Numbered from the stretch's first letter, positions 17,763 to 26,030 are shown. The stretch: 64,000 bases of DNA from Clostridium sp. UBA4548 (GCF_002387895.1 NZ_DGLI01000002.1:7829-71828); one strand, 5' to 3'. A program made the numbers and translations. The notes: generated from the sequence alone by a model not told the origin.

Positions 17763-18254
17763 TTAGTATCCTCCGTCTCCTGACAAGGATTCATCATTTA
17801 TTACCCAGTAGTCAACGCTTACAACTCTGTAGTCTTTATCTGTATCCCGAATTATTACTTCAGAAATTCCTGAATTAATAATCAATCTTTTACACAAAGA
17901 GCAAGACGAAGCATTTTCAACCAAATTGCCTGTAGCCACTTCTTTTCCCACCAAGTACAAAGTAGCACCAATCATATCTTGCCTTCTTGCAGATATAATT
18001 GCATTTTGTTCAGCATGAACTGATCTGCAGAGCTCATATCTTGTGCCTCTTGGTACCTTTAATTCCTCACGTTTACAATATCCCAAGTCAGTACAATTAA
18101 CTCGTCCTCTTGGAGCCCCTGAATATCCAGTAGATATAATTTCATCATTCTTTACTATTATAGCCGCGAAGTTTCTTCTTATACAAGTTCCTCTTTCAAG
18201 GATAGTTTCGCATATATCTAAATAATAATTATGTTTGTCTATTCTATCTATCAA
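17763..18254 (-). CDS. dCMP deaminase (ComEB-like)
   Basis: Zinc deaminase converting dCMP to dUMP for thymidylate supply. The 163-residue protein has the cytidine deaminase zinc motif H-A-E-Q-N-A-I (His ligand and catalytic Glu) and the second ligand pair S-C-S-L-C-K-R. An N-terminal C-x(n)-C-x-R-R-N-F-A-A-I-I-V-K region is typical of the dCMP deaminase branch. Lies upstream of the wall transferase gene on the same strand, about 29 nt away, and next to pyrimidine salvage genes upp and tdk, which fits its role. Confidence 0.94.
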   Translation of the reverse strand: MIDRIDKHNYYLDICETILERGTCIRRNFAAIIVKNDEIISTGYSGAPRGRVNCTDLGYCKREELKVPRGTRYELCRSVHAEQNAIISARRQDMIGATLYLVGKEVATGNLVENASSCSLCKRLIINSGISEVIIRDTDKDYRVVSVDYWVINDESLSGDGGY

Positions 18255-18439
18255 TGTCTACACCTCATTGTTTTATATTTAAATATATTTTATACTATAA
18301 GCAACAAATTTAAAAGAGAATTTTAGTATTGACTTAAGCAACAATTATAATTATATACTAAATTCCATAAAGTTGCTCTATTATTTCTAAATCTATGCTA
18401 AAATACTCATAACAATAATTAGATAAAAAGGTGATTATT

Positions 18440-19141
18440 ATGAATAAATTTATTCAACCCCTACGAAAATGTATACTTTTTAAAGGCCTTTCAGATGATG
18501 AAATAGATAGTTTACTAAGTAAAATTAAATTTACCCTCTATGAAAAATGCATGAACTGCATAAACTGCAAAACTTGTATTTTAGCATTAGAGGGTGACGA
18601 CTGTACCTCAATAGGTATTGTCCTACAAGGAAACGTGGAAATTCAAAAGCATTATCCTAACGGCAAAATCGTTTCCTTAAGCAGCTTAAATGAAGGAAAG
18701 ATCTTTGGGGAGGCTATAGTGTTTTCCTCCCACCATAAATATCCTGCAACTATAGTCACTATGAGAAATTCAAAAATAATGCACATTTCTAGAGAAGATA
18801 TCATATATATGTGTAGTGTAAATTCTCAAGTGCTTAAAAACTTCATGGAGCTTTTATCTTCTAAAATACTAAACTTAAATAAAAAAGTTACTGAACTATC
18901 TCTAGAAACACTAAGACAGAAAATAATCTTTTACTTGCTACAGTTATATAAAGAACAAAAAACTTTAAAACTAATGCTACCTATTTCTAAAAAGAGTCTA
19001 GCCGAATATTTAGGTGTACAAAGACCTTCCCTATCAAGAGAATTAATCAATATGAAAAATGAAGGCCTTATAAATGCAGAAAAAGATTTAGTTGAAATAC
19101 TAGATATAGAAACTTTACAAGATTACATTAATATTTATTAA
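18440..19141 (+). CDS. Crp/Fnr-family regulator with inserted CxxCxxCxxC motif
   Basis: Transcription factor of about 233 residues with an N-terminal cyclic-nucleotide-binding-type beta-barrel (about 10-130; L-E-G-D-D-C-T-S-I-G-I-V-L-Q-G), a long dimer helix and a C-terminal winged helix (S-K-K-S-L-A-E-Y-L-G-V-Q-R-P-S-L-S-R-E-L about 170-190). Unusual: between the first beta strand and L-A-L-E-G-D there is an insertion with Cys37, Cys40, Cys43 and Cys46 (C-M-N-C-I-N-C-K-T-C), plus Cys11 and Cys55. This spacing is that of ferredoxin-type clusters. The start at 18440 has AAAGGTG 6 nt upstream. It precedes the reverse rubrerythrin gene, consistent with a redox or oxygen sensor; ligand unproved. 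Confidence 0.9.
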   Translation: MNKFIQPLRKCILFKGLSDDEIDSLLSKIKFTLYEKCMNCINCKTCILALEGDDCTSIGIVLQGNVEIQKHYPNGKIVSLSSLNEGKIFGEAIVFSSHHKYPATIVTMRNSKIMHISREDIIYMCSVNSQVLKNFMELLSSKILNLNKKVTELSLETLRQKIIFYLLQLYKEQKTLKLMLPISKKSLAEYLGVQRPSLSRELINMKNEGLINAEKDLVEILDIETLQDYINIY

Positions 19142-19176
19142 ACAAGGTAACATTACTACTGTTAACAATCTTTACC

Positions 19177-19220
19177 TAAGCTTGCAAGCTTACATTAGTA
19201 TTTGTTAAACTACTAATGTA
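19177..19220. repeat. Two inverted repeats after the Crp/Fnr-like gene
   Basis: A 16-bp palindrome TAAGCTTGCAAGCTTA (19177-19192) abuts a perfect 10-bp inverted repeat TACATTAGTA / TACTAATGTA with a 10-nt loop (19191-19220). The second could be a weak terminator for the regulator gene; the first resembles an operator-type palindrome. Neither has a T-run. Confidence 0.55.
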
Positions 19221-19326
19221 GCTAGTGATTTTATATGTACTAAGGCTTTTAGCTTTATTACAATGCAGGCTTTTAAGACCAAAACTAACCTTATTGATTT
19301 TAAAAATTCTTAAACTAATAATATGT

Positions 19327-19333
19327 TGTCGAA
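19327..19333 (+). promoter_or_regulatory. Candidate Spo0A box upstream of rubrerythrin
   Basis: TGTCGAA, the core of the Spo0A-binding 0A box, about 41 nt upstream of the -35 element of the rubrerythrin promoter. A 7-nt match can occur by chance. Confidence 0.35.
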
Positions 19334-19373
19334 ATTTAAATTAATTTTTCGAATAAAAAATAATAATTTTCTA

Positions 19374-19402
19374 TTGATAATTATTATCCGATAGTATATA
19401 AT
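19374..19402 (+). promoter_or_regulatory. Rubrerythrin promoter overlapped by a Fur/PerR-type box
   Basis: TTGATA (19374-19379), a 17-nt spacer and TATAAT (19397-19402) form a near-consensus sigmaA promoter. TGATAATTATTATCC (19375-19389) lies across the -35 and matches the Fur-family 7-1-7 box TGATAATnATTATCA at all but the last base; PerR boxes are very similar. Binding there would block RNA polymerase. PerR repression of rubrerythrin-type genes is established in clostridia, so PerR is the likely regulator. Confidence 0.75.
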
Positions 19403-19493
19403 AAATTCATAAGGTTGGACGAAAACAAATTACCAACACAGTAAAAATTAACTAAATTAATATATTAAAAGGTTTTAAGGAGGAATATTTATT

Positions 19494-20045
19494 ATGAAAA
19501 AATTTGTATGTACAATTTGCGGTTATATTCACGAAGGAGATGCAGCTCCAGAGTTTTGCCCAGTATGTAAGGCACCTGCTTCTAAATTTGTAGAAAAAAA
19601 TGAAGATTCACTATCATGGGCAGATGAACATAGAATAGGCGTTGCAAAAGACGTTGATCAAGAAGTTATAGAAGGATTAAGAGCTAACTTCGTTGGAGAA
19701 TGTACAGAAGTAGGAATGTACTTAGCTATGAGCCGTCAAGCAGACAGAGAAGGATTCCCTGAAGTTGCTGAAGCTTATAAAAGAATAGCTTTTGAAGAAG
19801 CAGAACATGCAGCTAAATTTGCTGAATTATTAGGTGAAGTTGTTGTAGCTGATACAAAAACAAACTTACAAATGAGAGTTGATGCTGAGCATGGTGCTTG
19901 CCAAGGTAAGAAAGACCTAGCTACACTTGCTAAAAAATTAAACCTAGATGCAATCCATGATACAGTTCATGAAATGTGTAAAGATGAAGCTAGACATGGT
20001 GCAGCATTTAACGGATTATTACAAAGATATTTTGGAAACAAATAA
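19494..20045 (+). CDS. Reverse rubrerythrin
   Basis: Cytoplasmic non-haem iron peroxidase that detoxifies hydrogen peroxide and oxygen in anaerobes. The 183-residue protein has the rubredoxin-like domain first (residues about 1-35; C-T-I-C-G and C-P-V-C-K give four Cys iron ligands), then a four-helix ferritin-like domain with E-x-x-x-x-E (G-E-C-T-E-V) and two E-x-x-H motifs (E-E-A-E-H-A-A-K; D-E-A-R-H-G-A-A). Rubredoxin-first order defines the reverse type, known in clostridia as strongly induced by oxygen. AAGGAGGA site 9 nt before ATG. Strong codon adaptation suggests high expression. Regulated by the Fur/PerR-type box upstream (inference). Confidence 0.96.
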   Translation: MKKFVCTICGYIHEGDAAPEFCPVCKAPASKFVEKNEDSLSWADEHRIGVAKDVDQEVIEGLRANFVGECTEVGMYLAMSRQADREGFPEVAEAYKRIAFEEAEHAAKFAELLGEVVVADTKTNLQMRVDAEHGACQGKKDLATLAKKLNLDAIHDTVHEMCKDEARHGAAFNGLLQRYFGNK

Positions 20046-20110
20046 CATTTAATTACGTAACCCTATCCCCTAAGATAAAAAAACTACCTCTATAATTTAA
20101 ACATTAGAAT

Positions 20111-20146
20111 AAAAAATGTGTAGAGATTATTCTCTACACATTTTTT
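20111..20146. terminator. Bidirectional terminator between rubrerythrin and upp
   Basis: Perfect 16-bp stem AAAAAATGTGTAGAGA / TCTCTACACATTTTTT with a TTAT loop, A-rich on one side and T-rich on the other, between convergent genes. Confidence 0.93.
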
Positions 20147-20200
20147 ATTTGCTAAAAATTATAAACTTATAGTTTTTTACCTTAACCAGCTTTAACCATT

Positions 20201-20830
20201 CTATTTAGTTCCAAATAATCTATCTCCTGCATCTCCAAGACCTGGAACTATGTATCCGTGATCATTTAAACATTCATCAATAGCAGCTACATATATGTCT
20301 ACATCAGGATGAGCGTCCATTACCGCTTTGATTCCTATTGGTGCTGCAACTAAGCACATTAATCTTATATTCTTAGCTCCTCTTTTCTTTAAAGCATGAA
20401 TAGCATCAACAGCTGATCCACCTGTGGCAAGCATAGGGTCTGTTACTATAACATCTCTTTCCTCTATGTCTTGTGGCAGTTTGCAAAAGTATTCTACTGG
20501 CATTAAAGTTTCTTCATTTCTATAAAGACCAATATGACCTACTTTAGCAGCTGGTATTAATTTAAGCATACCATCTACCATTCCAAGTCCAGCTCTTAGA
20601 ATTGGAACAATTGCAAGTTTCTTTCCTGCTAATACTTTACATTTAGTTTTACAAATCGGAGTTTCTATTTCAACTTCTTCAAGTTGAATATCTCTTGTTA
20701 CCTCATAAGCCATAAGCATAGCAACTTCTTCAACAAGCTCTCTAAAATCTTTTGAACCTGTATTCTTATCTCTAATAAAAGCTAATTTGTGTAATATAAG
20801 TGGATGTGCAATTTGTGTAACTTTACTCAT
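20201..20830 (-). CDS. upp: Uracil phosphoribosyltransferase
   Basis: Salvages uracil to UMP with PRPP in the cytoplasm. The 209-residue length is standard. V-P-I-L-R-A-G-L-G-M-V near residue 75, the PRPP loop D-P-M-L-A-T-G-G-S-A (about 130-140) and the C-terminal uracil-binding G-Y-I-V-P-G-L-G-D-A-G-D-R-L-F-G are all present. It follows rpiB by about 20 nt in one operon. The order rpiB-upp is conserved in Firmicutes upstream of atp. Confidence 0.98.
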   Translation of the reverse strand: MSKVTQIAHPLILHKLAFIRDKNTGSKDFRELVEEVAMLMAYEVTRDIQLEEVEIETPICKTKCKVLAGKKLAIVPILRAGLGMVDGMLKLIPAAKVGHIGLYRNEETLMPVEYFCKLPQDIEERDVIVTDPMLATGGSAVDAIHALKKRGAKNIRLMCLVAAPIGIKAVMDAHPDVDIYVAAIDECLNDHGYIVPGLGDAGDRLFGTK

Positions 20831-20851
20831 TTTTTCTTCCCCCTAAAATTT

Positions 20852-21301
20852 TTACTTATTATATTTTTTCTCAATTTCACTAATTTTATCTACTCTTCTT
20901 GTATGACGATCTCCTTCAAATTTGGCATTTAAAAAGGTATCAACAATATCAAGAGCAAGTCCTGGTCCAACAATTCTTTCTCCAAGAGCTAGAATATTGG
21001 CATCATTATGCTCTCTTGTAGCATGAGCACTAAAGGTATCGCTGCAAAGTGCAGCTCTAATTCCAGGAACCTTATTAGCTGCAATGCTAATTCCAATTCC
21101 TGTTCCACACACTAATATTCCAAAGTCATAGTTTTTAGCTACAACTTCTTCTGCAACCTTTTCTGCAAAGTCCGGATAATCACAAGATTCCTCACTATAT
21201 GCTCCAAAATCCTTAAATTGTATTCCTTTCTTTTCAAGGTGTTTTATTATTTCTTTTTTAAGTCTTAATCCACCATGATCGCTTCCTAATGCAATTTTCA
21301 T
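20852..21301 (-). CDS. rpiB: Ribose-5-phosphate isomerase B
   Basis: Interconverts ribulose 5-phosphate and ribose 5-phosphate in the pentose phosphate pathway, linking to the PRPP used by upp. The frame is open 9 codons upstream, but AAGGAGGT lies 7 nt before the ATG at 21301, so the protein is 149 residues (M-K-I-A-L-G-S-D-H-G-G). Catalytic Cys in V-C-G-T-G-I-G-I-S-I-A-A-N-K and the R-A-A-L-C-S-D...H-N-D-A-N-I-L-A-L-G-E-R signature are intact. A MITE-like element begins 21 nt upstream, between this gene and ywlE. Confidence 0.97.
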   Translation of the reverse strand: MKIALGSDHGGLRLKKEIIKHLEKKGIQFKDFGAYSEESCDYPDFAEKVAEEVVAKNYDFGILVCGTGIGISIAANKVPGIRAALCSDTFSAHATREHNDANILALGERIVGPGLALDIVDTFLNAKFEGDRHTRRVDKISEIEKKYNK

Positions 21302-21322
21302 ATTCAGTACCTCCTTAAAATT

Positions 21323-21482
21323 AGGCATCTGAAAATAAATAACAAGTCAAAGATGTGAAGTATATTATGGGTTAGCCAAGGAAACAGGTTCCTTAGATAG
21401 TAGAGCTATCTAAGAGCTCTGCTGACGAAGTATAACACAAAATAGACGAGCATACTGACTTATTTATTTTTTGAAGATGCCT
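21323..21482. mobile_element. MITE-like element, copy 1
   Basis: About 160 bp with imperfect terminal inverted repeats of about 27 bp: left end AGGCATCT plus an A/T-rich stretch to AAGTCA, right end TGACTT to AGATGCCT. The interior can form the hairpins AAGGAA-ACAGG-TTCCTT and AGATAG-TAGAG-CTATCT. A second copy lies at 48896-49072. TTA flanks both ends outside GGCATC/GATGCC here, but copy 2 does not repeat this, so a target duplication is uncertain. No ORF. It separates ywlE from the rpiB ribosome binding site inside an otherwise conserved operon. Confidence 0.8.
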
Positions 21483-21519
21483 TATAGTATATGCAAAAAA
21501 AAAGATATCAGTATAAATA

Positions 21520-21966
21520 CTAGTATCTCTTTTTTAATATCTCAATTAGAGATAAGATGTCCTGGGTAAGCATCTCAAAAGTTTGAGAATAAACATCTAT
21601 ATTGCCGCCAAAAGGGTCAACTATATCCCCACTGTTGCCGACAAATTCTCTAAGGCTATGAACTTTTTCATTAAACTCTGGAAAATTATTAATAATTATA
21701 TCCTTCATGTAGGCTGTCATAGTTAAGACTAAATCAGCTTCACTTAACATATCCTTAGTTAACTGAACCGCTTGTCTATCTGAAAGATCTATATCATATT
21801 TATCCCTCAGAATTTTTACCGTATGCTTTGATGCCAGAGAAAATGGGACTATTGATAACCCTGCTGAAGTTGCCTGCAAACTATCCACATTACAAAGTTT
21901 ATTAAATATTGCTTCTGCCATATTACTTCTACATGTGTTTCCTGTACAAACAAATAATATCTTCAT
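21520..21966 (-). CDS. ywlE: Low-molecular-weight protein phosphatase, arginine-phosphatase type
   Basis: The 148-residue protein opens with the phosphatase P-loop C-T-G-N-T-C-R-S: catalytic Cys7, Thr11 and Arg13. Thr at position 11 is the residue that gives YwlE specificity for phospho-arginine, so this likely reverses McsB arginine phosphorylation rather than acting on tyrosine. The general acid is Asp117 in D-P-F-G-G. One departure: C-R-S-N-M-A has Asn where most members have Pro. The tsaC-ywlE-rpiB order matches Bacillus ywlC-ywlE-rpiB. Confidence 0.92.
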   Translation of the reverse strand: MKILFVCTGNTCRSNMAEAIFNKLCNVDSLQATSAGLSIVPFSLASKHTVKILRDKYDIDLSDRQAVQLTKDMLSEADLVLTMTAYMKDIIINNFPEFNEKVHSLREFVGNSGDIVDPFGGNIDVYSQTFEMLTQDILSLIEILKKRY

Positions 21967-22043
21967 TATTTTTCTCCTTTCTTAAGCAATTATCGTAAAA
22001 ACTGAACCTAGCTAAATTGTTTAGATATAGAATTTTACCATGA

Positions 22044-23093
22044 TTAAGCTTCTATAATATCAAAGCCTGCACTCTTTTTCAGCCTATTCATTATAGCTGT
22101 TCCAAAATCCTGCTCATTGAAGCCTTCACAAAGAATTACATCAATGTCCATAGTATCAAAACTTCTAAGAACCTTAAATAAGTTTTTACCTATTTGAGAA
22201 AGATTAGCTCTACTTCCTAAAGAAATTACTACTTCATTATTATATCTTTCTTTAGTTTCATCCGTAGCTATAACTCCAACCTTTTTGCCATGTTCTATAT
22301 AATTTAACACTATTTCATTGATTTTTGCAATAGTTTTTTCTATATCTCCATTTATTATTTTTACCGGAGCCTTTGGTGCATAATGTCTATACTTCATTCC
22401 TGGCGCCTTTGGCTTAAAATCTTCCTGTGGTTTTGTTAAAACCGATGGATCAATATAAACATTTTCATCTAATTCCCTAAGCATTTCAACGGTAATAGCC
22501 CCAGGTCTTAATATACAAATAGGATTCACTGTACAATCAACAATAGTTGATTCCAGTCCAACTTTACTATTTTCTCCACCTAAAATATAATCAACCTTAC
22601 CGTTTAAATCCTCAATGCAACTCTCCACATCTGTTGGACTAGGTCTTCCCGATATATTAGCCGATGGAGCTGCTATGGGAACTCCTGCAGCTAGTATTAA
22701 CTCCCTTGCAATATCATTAGCTGGCATTCTTATTCCCACAGTAGAAAGCTTTGCACTAGTCATCATTGGAACTAGCTCACTTTTCTCAAGAATCAGAGTT
22801 ATAGGCCCTGGCCAATAACTCTTAATTATTTCCTTTGCAACAGTAGGTACTGTTTTAACATAAGGACTTATATTAAAATCCCCTACATGAATTATTAGGG
22901 GATTATCTTGAGGTCTTCCTTTTGCAACAAAGATTTTTTTAACTGCTTCTTCATCTAGGGCATTAGCTCCTAAGCCATAAACCGTTTCTGTAGGAAAAAC
23001 CACAACCCCACCTTTTTTAATCACTTGGGCTGCTTCTTCTATAATATCCTTGTCTAGTTTTTGTTCATTTAAAATTGCAACTTTTGTTTCCAC
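22044..23093 (-). CDS. tsaC: L-threonylcarbamoyladenylate synthase (Sua5/YwlC type)
   Basis: Makes threonylcarbamoyl-AMP for the t6A37 modification of ANN-decoding tRNAs. The long form: an N-terminal YrdC domain (about 15-205; K-x-G-G-V-V-V-F-P-T-E-T-V-Y-G-L-G-A-N-A and K-G-R-P-Q-D-N-P-L-I-I-H), a linker with P-G-M-K-Y-R-H-Y-A-P, and a C-terminal Sua5 domain. About 349 residues, usual for Sua5. I use the GTG at 23093, which has GAGGTG 6 nt upstream; the GTG three codons earlier is part of that site. It is upstream of ywlE, same strand. Confidence 0.96.
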   Translation of the reverse strand: METKVAILNEQKLDKDIIEEAAQVIKKGGVVVFPTETVYGLGANALDEEAVKKIFVAKGRPQDNPLIIHVGDFNISPYVKTVPTVAKEIIKSYWPGPITLILEKSELVPMMTSAKLSTVGIRMPANDIARELILAAGVPIAAPSANISGRPSPTDVESCIEDLNGKVDYILGGENSKVGLESTIVDCTVNPICILRPGAITVEMLRELDENVYIDPSVLTKPQEDFKPKAPGMKYRHYAPKAPVKIINGDIEKTIAKINEIVLNYIEHGKKVGVIATDETKERYNNEVVISLGSRANLSQIGKNLFKVLRSFDTMDIDVILCEGFNEQDFGTAIMNRLKKSAGFDIIEA

Positions 23094-23128
23094 ACTTAAC
23101 ACCTCAATATTATGTTCACTGTTTGAAC

Positions 23129-23229
23129 TTTATAGGCTTTTAGGATAATACTACTCTATTAATCTTAAAAACCTTTAGGAAACCAAGGTGACTTAACTAA
23201 TAAACGTGTTAACTTTGGTTCCCTATAAA
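23129..23229. repeat. Composite hairpin repeat, copy 1
   Basis: Outer stem TTTATAGG / CCTATAAA encloses two inner hairpins: one with CTTTTAGGAT / ATCTTAAAAA, one with GGAAACCAAGG / CTTTGGTTCC. It lies between the zip gene end and tsaC start. See the related copies near 24.0, 24.8, 33.5, 35.5, 35.7, 37.6 and 50.6 kb. Confidence 0.7.
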
Positions 23230-23278
23230 ATTTAATTAATTACTTTACTTATAAATAATTATCTGCATATTTCTTGTC

Positions 23279-24007
23279 TTATATAACATTTATCATAATA
23301 AATCCAAAAATAATACCTGCTAATATAGTAACTGCATTTCTATAATCACTACAAAGTTCGTTGCTTTCAGGTATCATTTGTCCAAATACTACATATAGCA
23401 TTACACCACTAGCAAAGGCTATACAATAACCTAAAAAAGCCTGAGATATAGCCCCAATTAATATACCTATCCAAGCTCCAATAGCAGTAGGAAGAGCTAC
23501 TAAAAAGGCGTACCATAGAATCCTAAGGCCTCCAACTCCCGATGCAATAAGAGGAGCTGCAATTGCTATTCCTTCTGGCATATCATGAATTGAAATTAAC
23601 AAGCTCATTTTTATTCCTAAATTAGCTTCCTTTACAAACCCAAATCCCATAATAATTCCTTCTGGAAAGTTGTGTAACATAAGGCCTAGAGCCATTAAAA
23701 AAGCGACTTTTTTATGACTATTATTGGCCCATTTTTTGTCCTTACTCAAATAATCTGTAAATCCTATTACTATTATTCCAATTAATATAGCAATAAAAGT
23801 AGCTAAAAAATTCGTCTTCTCGATTGCCTCAGGTATAAGTTCTAAAAAAATTATAGAAATCATAATACCAGAAGCAACACCTAAAATGCTTCCAAGAAGC
23901 TTTCTAGTGGGTTTCTTAATGGTTACTCCTATAAAGGCCCCAAGCAATGTACCAATCAAGGATACTATAGCTGAAAAAAGCCCTATAGTGAAAATAGTGT
24001 TATTCAT
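23279..24007 (-). CDS. ZIP-family metal transporter
   Basis: Membrane protein of 242 residues with about eight membrane segments, taking zinc or similar divalent metals into the cell. Family signatures: H-N-F-P-E-G-I (helix 4) and H-D-M-P-E-G-I-A-I-A-A-P (helix 5), which carry the His/Glu metal site. The loop between helices 3 and 4 (K-K-W-A-N-N-S-H-K-K) is short and contains one His. Closest by eye to the ZupT/GufA branch. It stands between hairpin repeats on both sides, so it is probably its own transcription unit. Confidence 0.92.
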   Translation of the reverse strand: MNNTIFTIGLFSAIVSLIGTLLGAFIGVTIKKPTRKLLGSILGVASGIMISIIFLELIPEAIEKTNFLATFIAILIGIIVIGFTDYLSKDKKWANNSHKKVAFLMALGLMLHNFPEGIIMGFGFVKEANLGIKMSLLISIHDMPEGIAIAAPLIASGVGGLRILWYAFLVALPTAIGAWIGILIGAISQAFLGYCIAFASGVMLYVVFGQMIPESNELCSDYRNAVTILAGIIFGFIMINVI

Positions 24008-24029
24008 ATTATTCCCCCCATAAATATAA

Positions 24030-24137
24030 AATAGCTCGTCTTAACTTTAAGATAAATTTTAATATATTATCTAAAGGTCTTAAGAAAACTAAGTCACTTG
24101 TTTATATGCTCTACCCTATAACTTTAGTTCTCTATAC
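24030..24137. repeat. Composite hairpin repeat, copy 2
   Basis: Two successive hairpins: CTTTAAGATA / TTATCTAAAG, then AAGAAAACTAAGT / ACTTTAGTTCTCT. Same layout as the copy at 23129-23229. Located just upstream of the ZIP transporter start. Confidence 0.6.
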
Positions 24138-24169
24138 TAACAATTTATTTTCACATCTATGGGTTTATT

Positions 24170-24742
24170 CTAATTTCTAGTTTCTTTAATTCTCTCTACC
24201 GCACTTTCGGTAAAAACTGCAGTAGCACAGTATTTATACAAGAAATTTAACAGAAGATATTTCTTCATTCCGCCCTTTCTTACAAAGAAGAAATAGTAGG
24301 GGCCCTCCTCTGGCATTTTTACCTTGTTATATACTTTTTCTACTTCTGGGTATTTTTCTAAAACCTTAAAATCTAAATGTCCCAATCTTTTATTTCTAAA
24401 CCTGGATTTTGTTACAATCATTAAATCAAAATTCTTCTCATTATTTAGAATGTGAACTATAGCTACCTTTTCCGTGGAAATATGGTACCTAATTTTTCTC
24501 GCACTAGTAATTATAGTTAGCTTAGTACCACTAACTTTATAAACTAAATATTCTTCATTATGTCTAATTAACATTGAAAAAACAATTAAACTTTCAATAA
24601 GAATTAAGTAAAATATAAAAAACATATTAAAATTTCCACTTACCTGCAATACAATGGGCAAAAGTACAAAAATAAAGCCCATTGACAGCATAAACCTTTT
24701 ATAAGATTTTTTTTGCTTTCGTAGGACTTTATCTATATCCAT
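24170..24742 (-). CDS. Hypothetical membrane protein with two N-terminal helices
   Basis: The 190-residue protein has a basic N-terminus, two hydrophobic segments (about 18-35 and 40-58) forming a hairpin, then a soluble cytoplasmic region with beta-rich character (Y-L-V-Y-K-V-S-G-T-K-L-T-I-I-T) resembling small PH-like membrane proteins. The end is basic. Not recognised. It is flanked by composite hairpin repeats on both sides and lies downstream of prfA on the same strand. Confidence 0.75.
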   Translation of the reverse strand: MDIDKVLRKQKKSYKRFMLSMGFIFVLLPIVLQVSGNFNMFFIFYLILIESLIVFSMLIRHNEEYLVYKVSGTKLTIITSARKIRYHISTEKVAIVHILNNEKNFDLMIVTKSRFRNKRLGHLDFKVLEKYPEVEKVYNKVKMPEEGPYYFFFVRKGGMKKYLLLNFLYKYCATAVFTESAVERIKETRN

Positions 24743-24788
24743 AAAACACCTTCCAAATTATATTAGTAAATTTTATCCTGTCGCTTTT

Positions 24789-24895
24789 GCTATAGGGCTC
24801 CAGAGTTAAAGCTTAATTTATATATAACTCCTGCCTTGGTCCCTTAAGGCTTTTTGTGAAGAACAAGGTACATTTTCACCTTAAAAGCCTATAGC
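24789..24895. repeat. Composite hairpin repeat, copy 3
   Basis: Best-defined outer stem of the family: perfect GCTATAGG (24789-24796) / CCTATAGC (24888-24895). Inside are GGGCTCCAGAG...CTTGGTCCC and AAGGCTTTTTG...CCTTAAAAGCC. It lies between prfA and the downstream membrane protein gene. Confidence 0.75.
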
Positions 24896-24947
24896 TATTC
24901 AATTGTCTAATTATATATATCGTACTGAGACTTAACTAATGAACCTT

Positions 24948-26030
24948 TTATAGTTCATTATTATTTCCCATAGCCTTCATTTTCTCAGCTTGATCTGTAG
25001 TAATTAAGGCATTTAACATTTCATCAATATCTCCATCTAAGAAAGCGTCTAACTTATATATAGTAACTCCTATTCTATGGTCTGTTACTCTTCCTTGAGG
25101 ATAGTTATAAGTTCTTATTCTCTCACTTCTATCTCCTGTACCAACTTGACTCTTTCTATCTTCTGCAATGCCTGCAAGTCTTTCAGCTTCTGCTGCTTCA
25201 AAAAGTCTTGCCTTTAAGATTTTCATAGCCTTTTCTTTGTTTTTAAGCTGTGATTTCTCATCCTGACAAGAAACTACTAAACCAGTTGGTAAATGAGTTA
25301 ATCTAACCGCTGAGTCTGTAGTATTAACGCATTGTCCACCGTTTCCTGAAGCTCTAAACACATCAGTTCTTATATCATTTGCATTAATTTCAAGTTCCAC
25401 ATCATCTACCTCTGGAAGCACTGCAACAGTAGCAGTGGATGTATGAATTCTTCCACTGGATTCAGTATCTGGAACTCTTTGAACTCTATGAACTCCACTT
25501 TCATACTTTAGCTTACTGTAAGCTCTATCTCCTTTAACCATGAATACAACTTCTTTGAATCCACCGATATCTGTTTCATTTGCGCTCATAACTTCAACTT
25601 TCCATCTGTTACGCTCAGCATATCTAGTGTACATTCTAAATAGGTTTGCAGCAAACAGAGCAGCTTCGTCTCCGCCTGCGCCTCCTCTTATTTCTATGAA
25701 CACGTTCTTATCATCATTAGGATCTTTAGGAAGTAGCAGTATTCTTAGTTCTTCCTTGCAAGTTTCACAGGTTTCAGTTAAAGATTTGATTTCTTCCTGA
25801 ATCATCTCTCTCATATCTCTATCTGATTCTTCATTTAACATTTCCTTATTTGCTTGAAGGTCTGTCTCTGCTGCCTTATATTCTCTATACTTCATTACTA
25901 TAACTTCAAGGTCCGCATGCTCCTTACATAATTTTTGCCACTCTTTTTGGTTAGCCATTACTGTAGGATCACTTATTTTATTGGACAATTCATCATATTT
26001 ATTCTCTAAAAAATGTAATCTATCTAACAT
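24948..26030 (-). CDS. prfA: Peptide chain release factor 1
   Basis: Terminates translation at UAA and UAG. The 360-residue protein has the GGQ motif at residues 231-233 (S-G-N-G-G-Q-C-V-N-T-T-D-S) for peptidyl-tRNA hydrolysis. The stop-codon tripeptide is P-D-T at 187-189 (H-R-V-Q-R-V-P-D-T-E), a variant of P-x-T. The GGQ glutamine is methylated by PrmC, whose gene is immediately upstream on the same strand. Confidence 0.98.
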   Translation of the reverse strand: MLDRLHFLENKYDELSNKISDPTVMANQKEWQKLCKEHADLEVIVMKYREYKAAETDLQANKEMLNEESDRDMREMIQEEIKSLTETCETCKEELRILLLPKDPNDDKNVFIEIRGGAGGDEAALFAANLFRMYTRYAERNRWKVEVMSANETDIGGFKEVVFMVKGDRAYSKLKYESGVHRVQRVPDTESSGRIHTSTATVAVLPEVDDVELEINANDIRTDVFRASGNGGQCVNTTDSAVRLTHLPTGLVVSCQDEKSQLKNKEKAMKILKARLFEAAEAERLAGIAEDRKSQVGTGDRSERIRTYNYPQGRVTDHRIGVTIYKLDAFLDGDIDEMLNALITTDQAEKMKAMGNNNEL

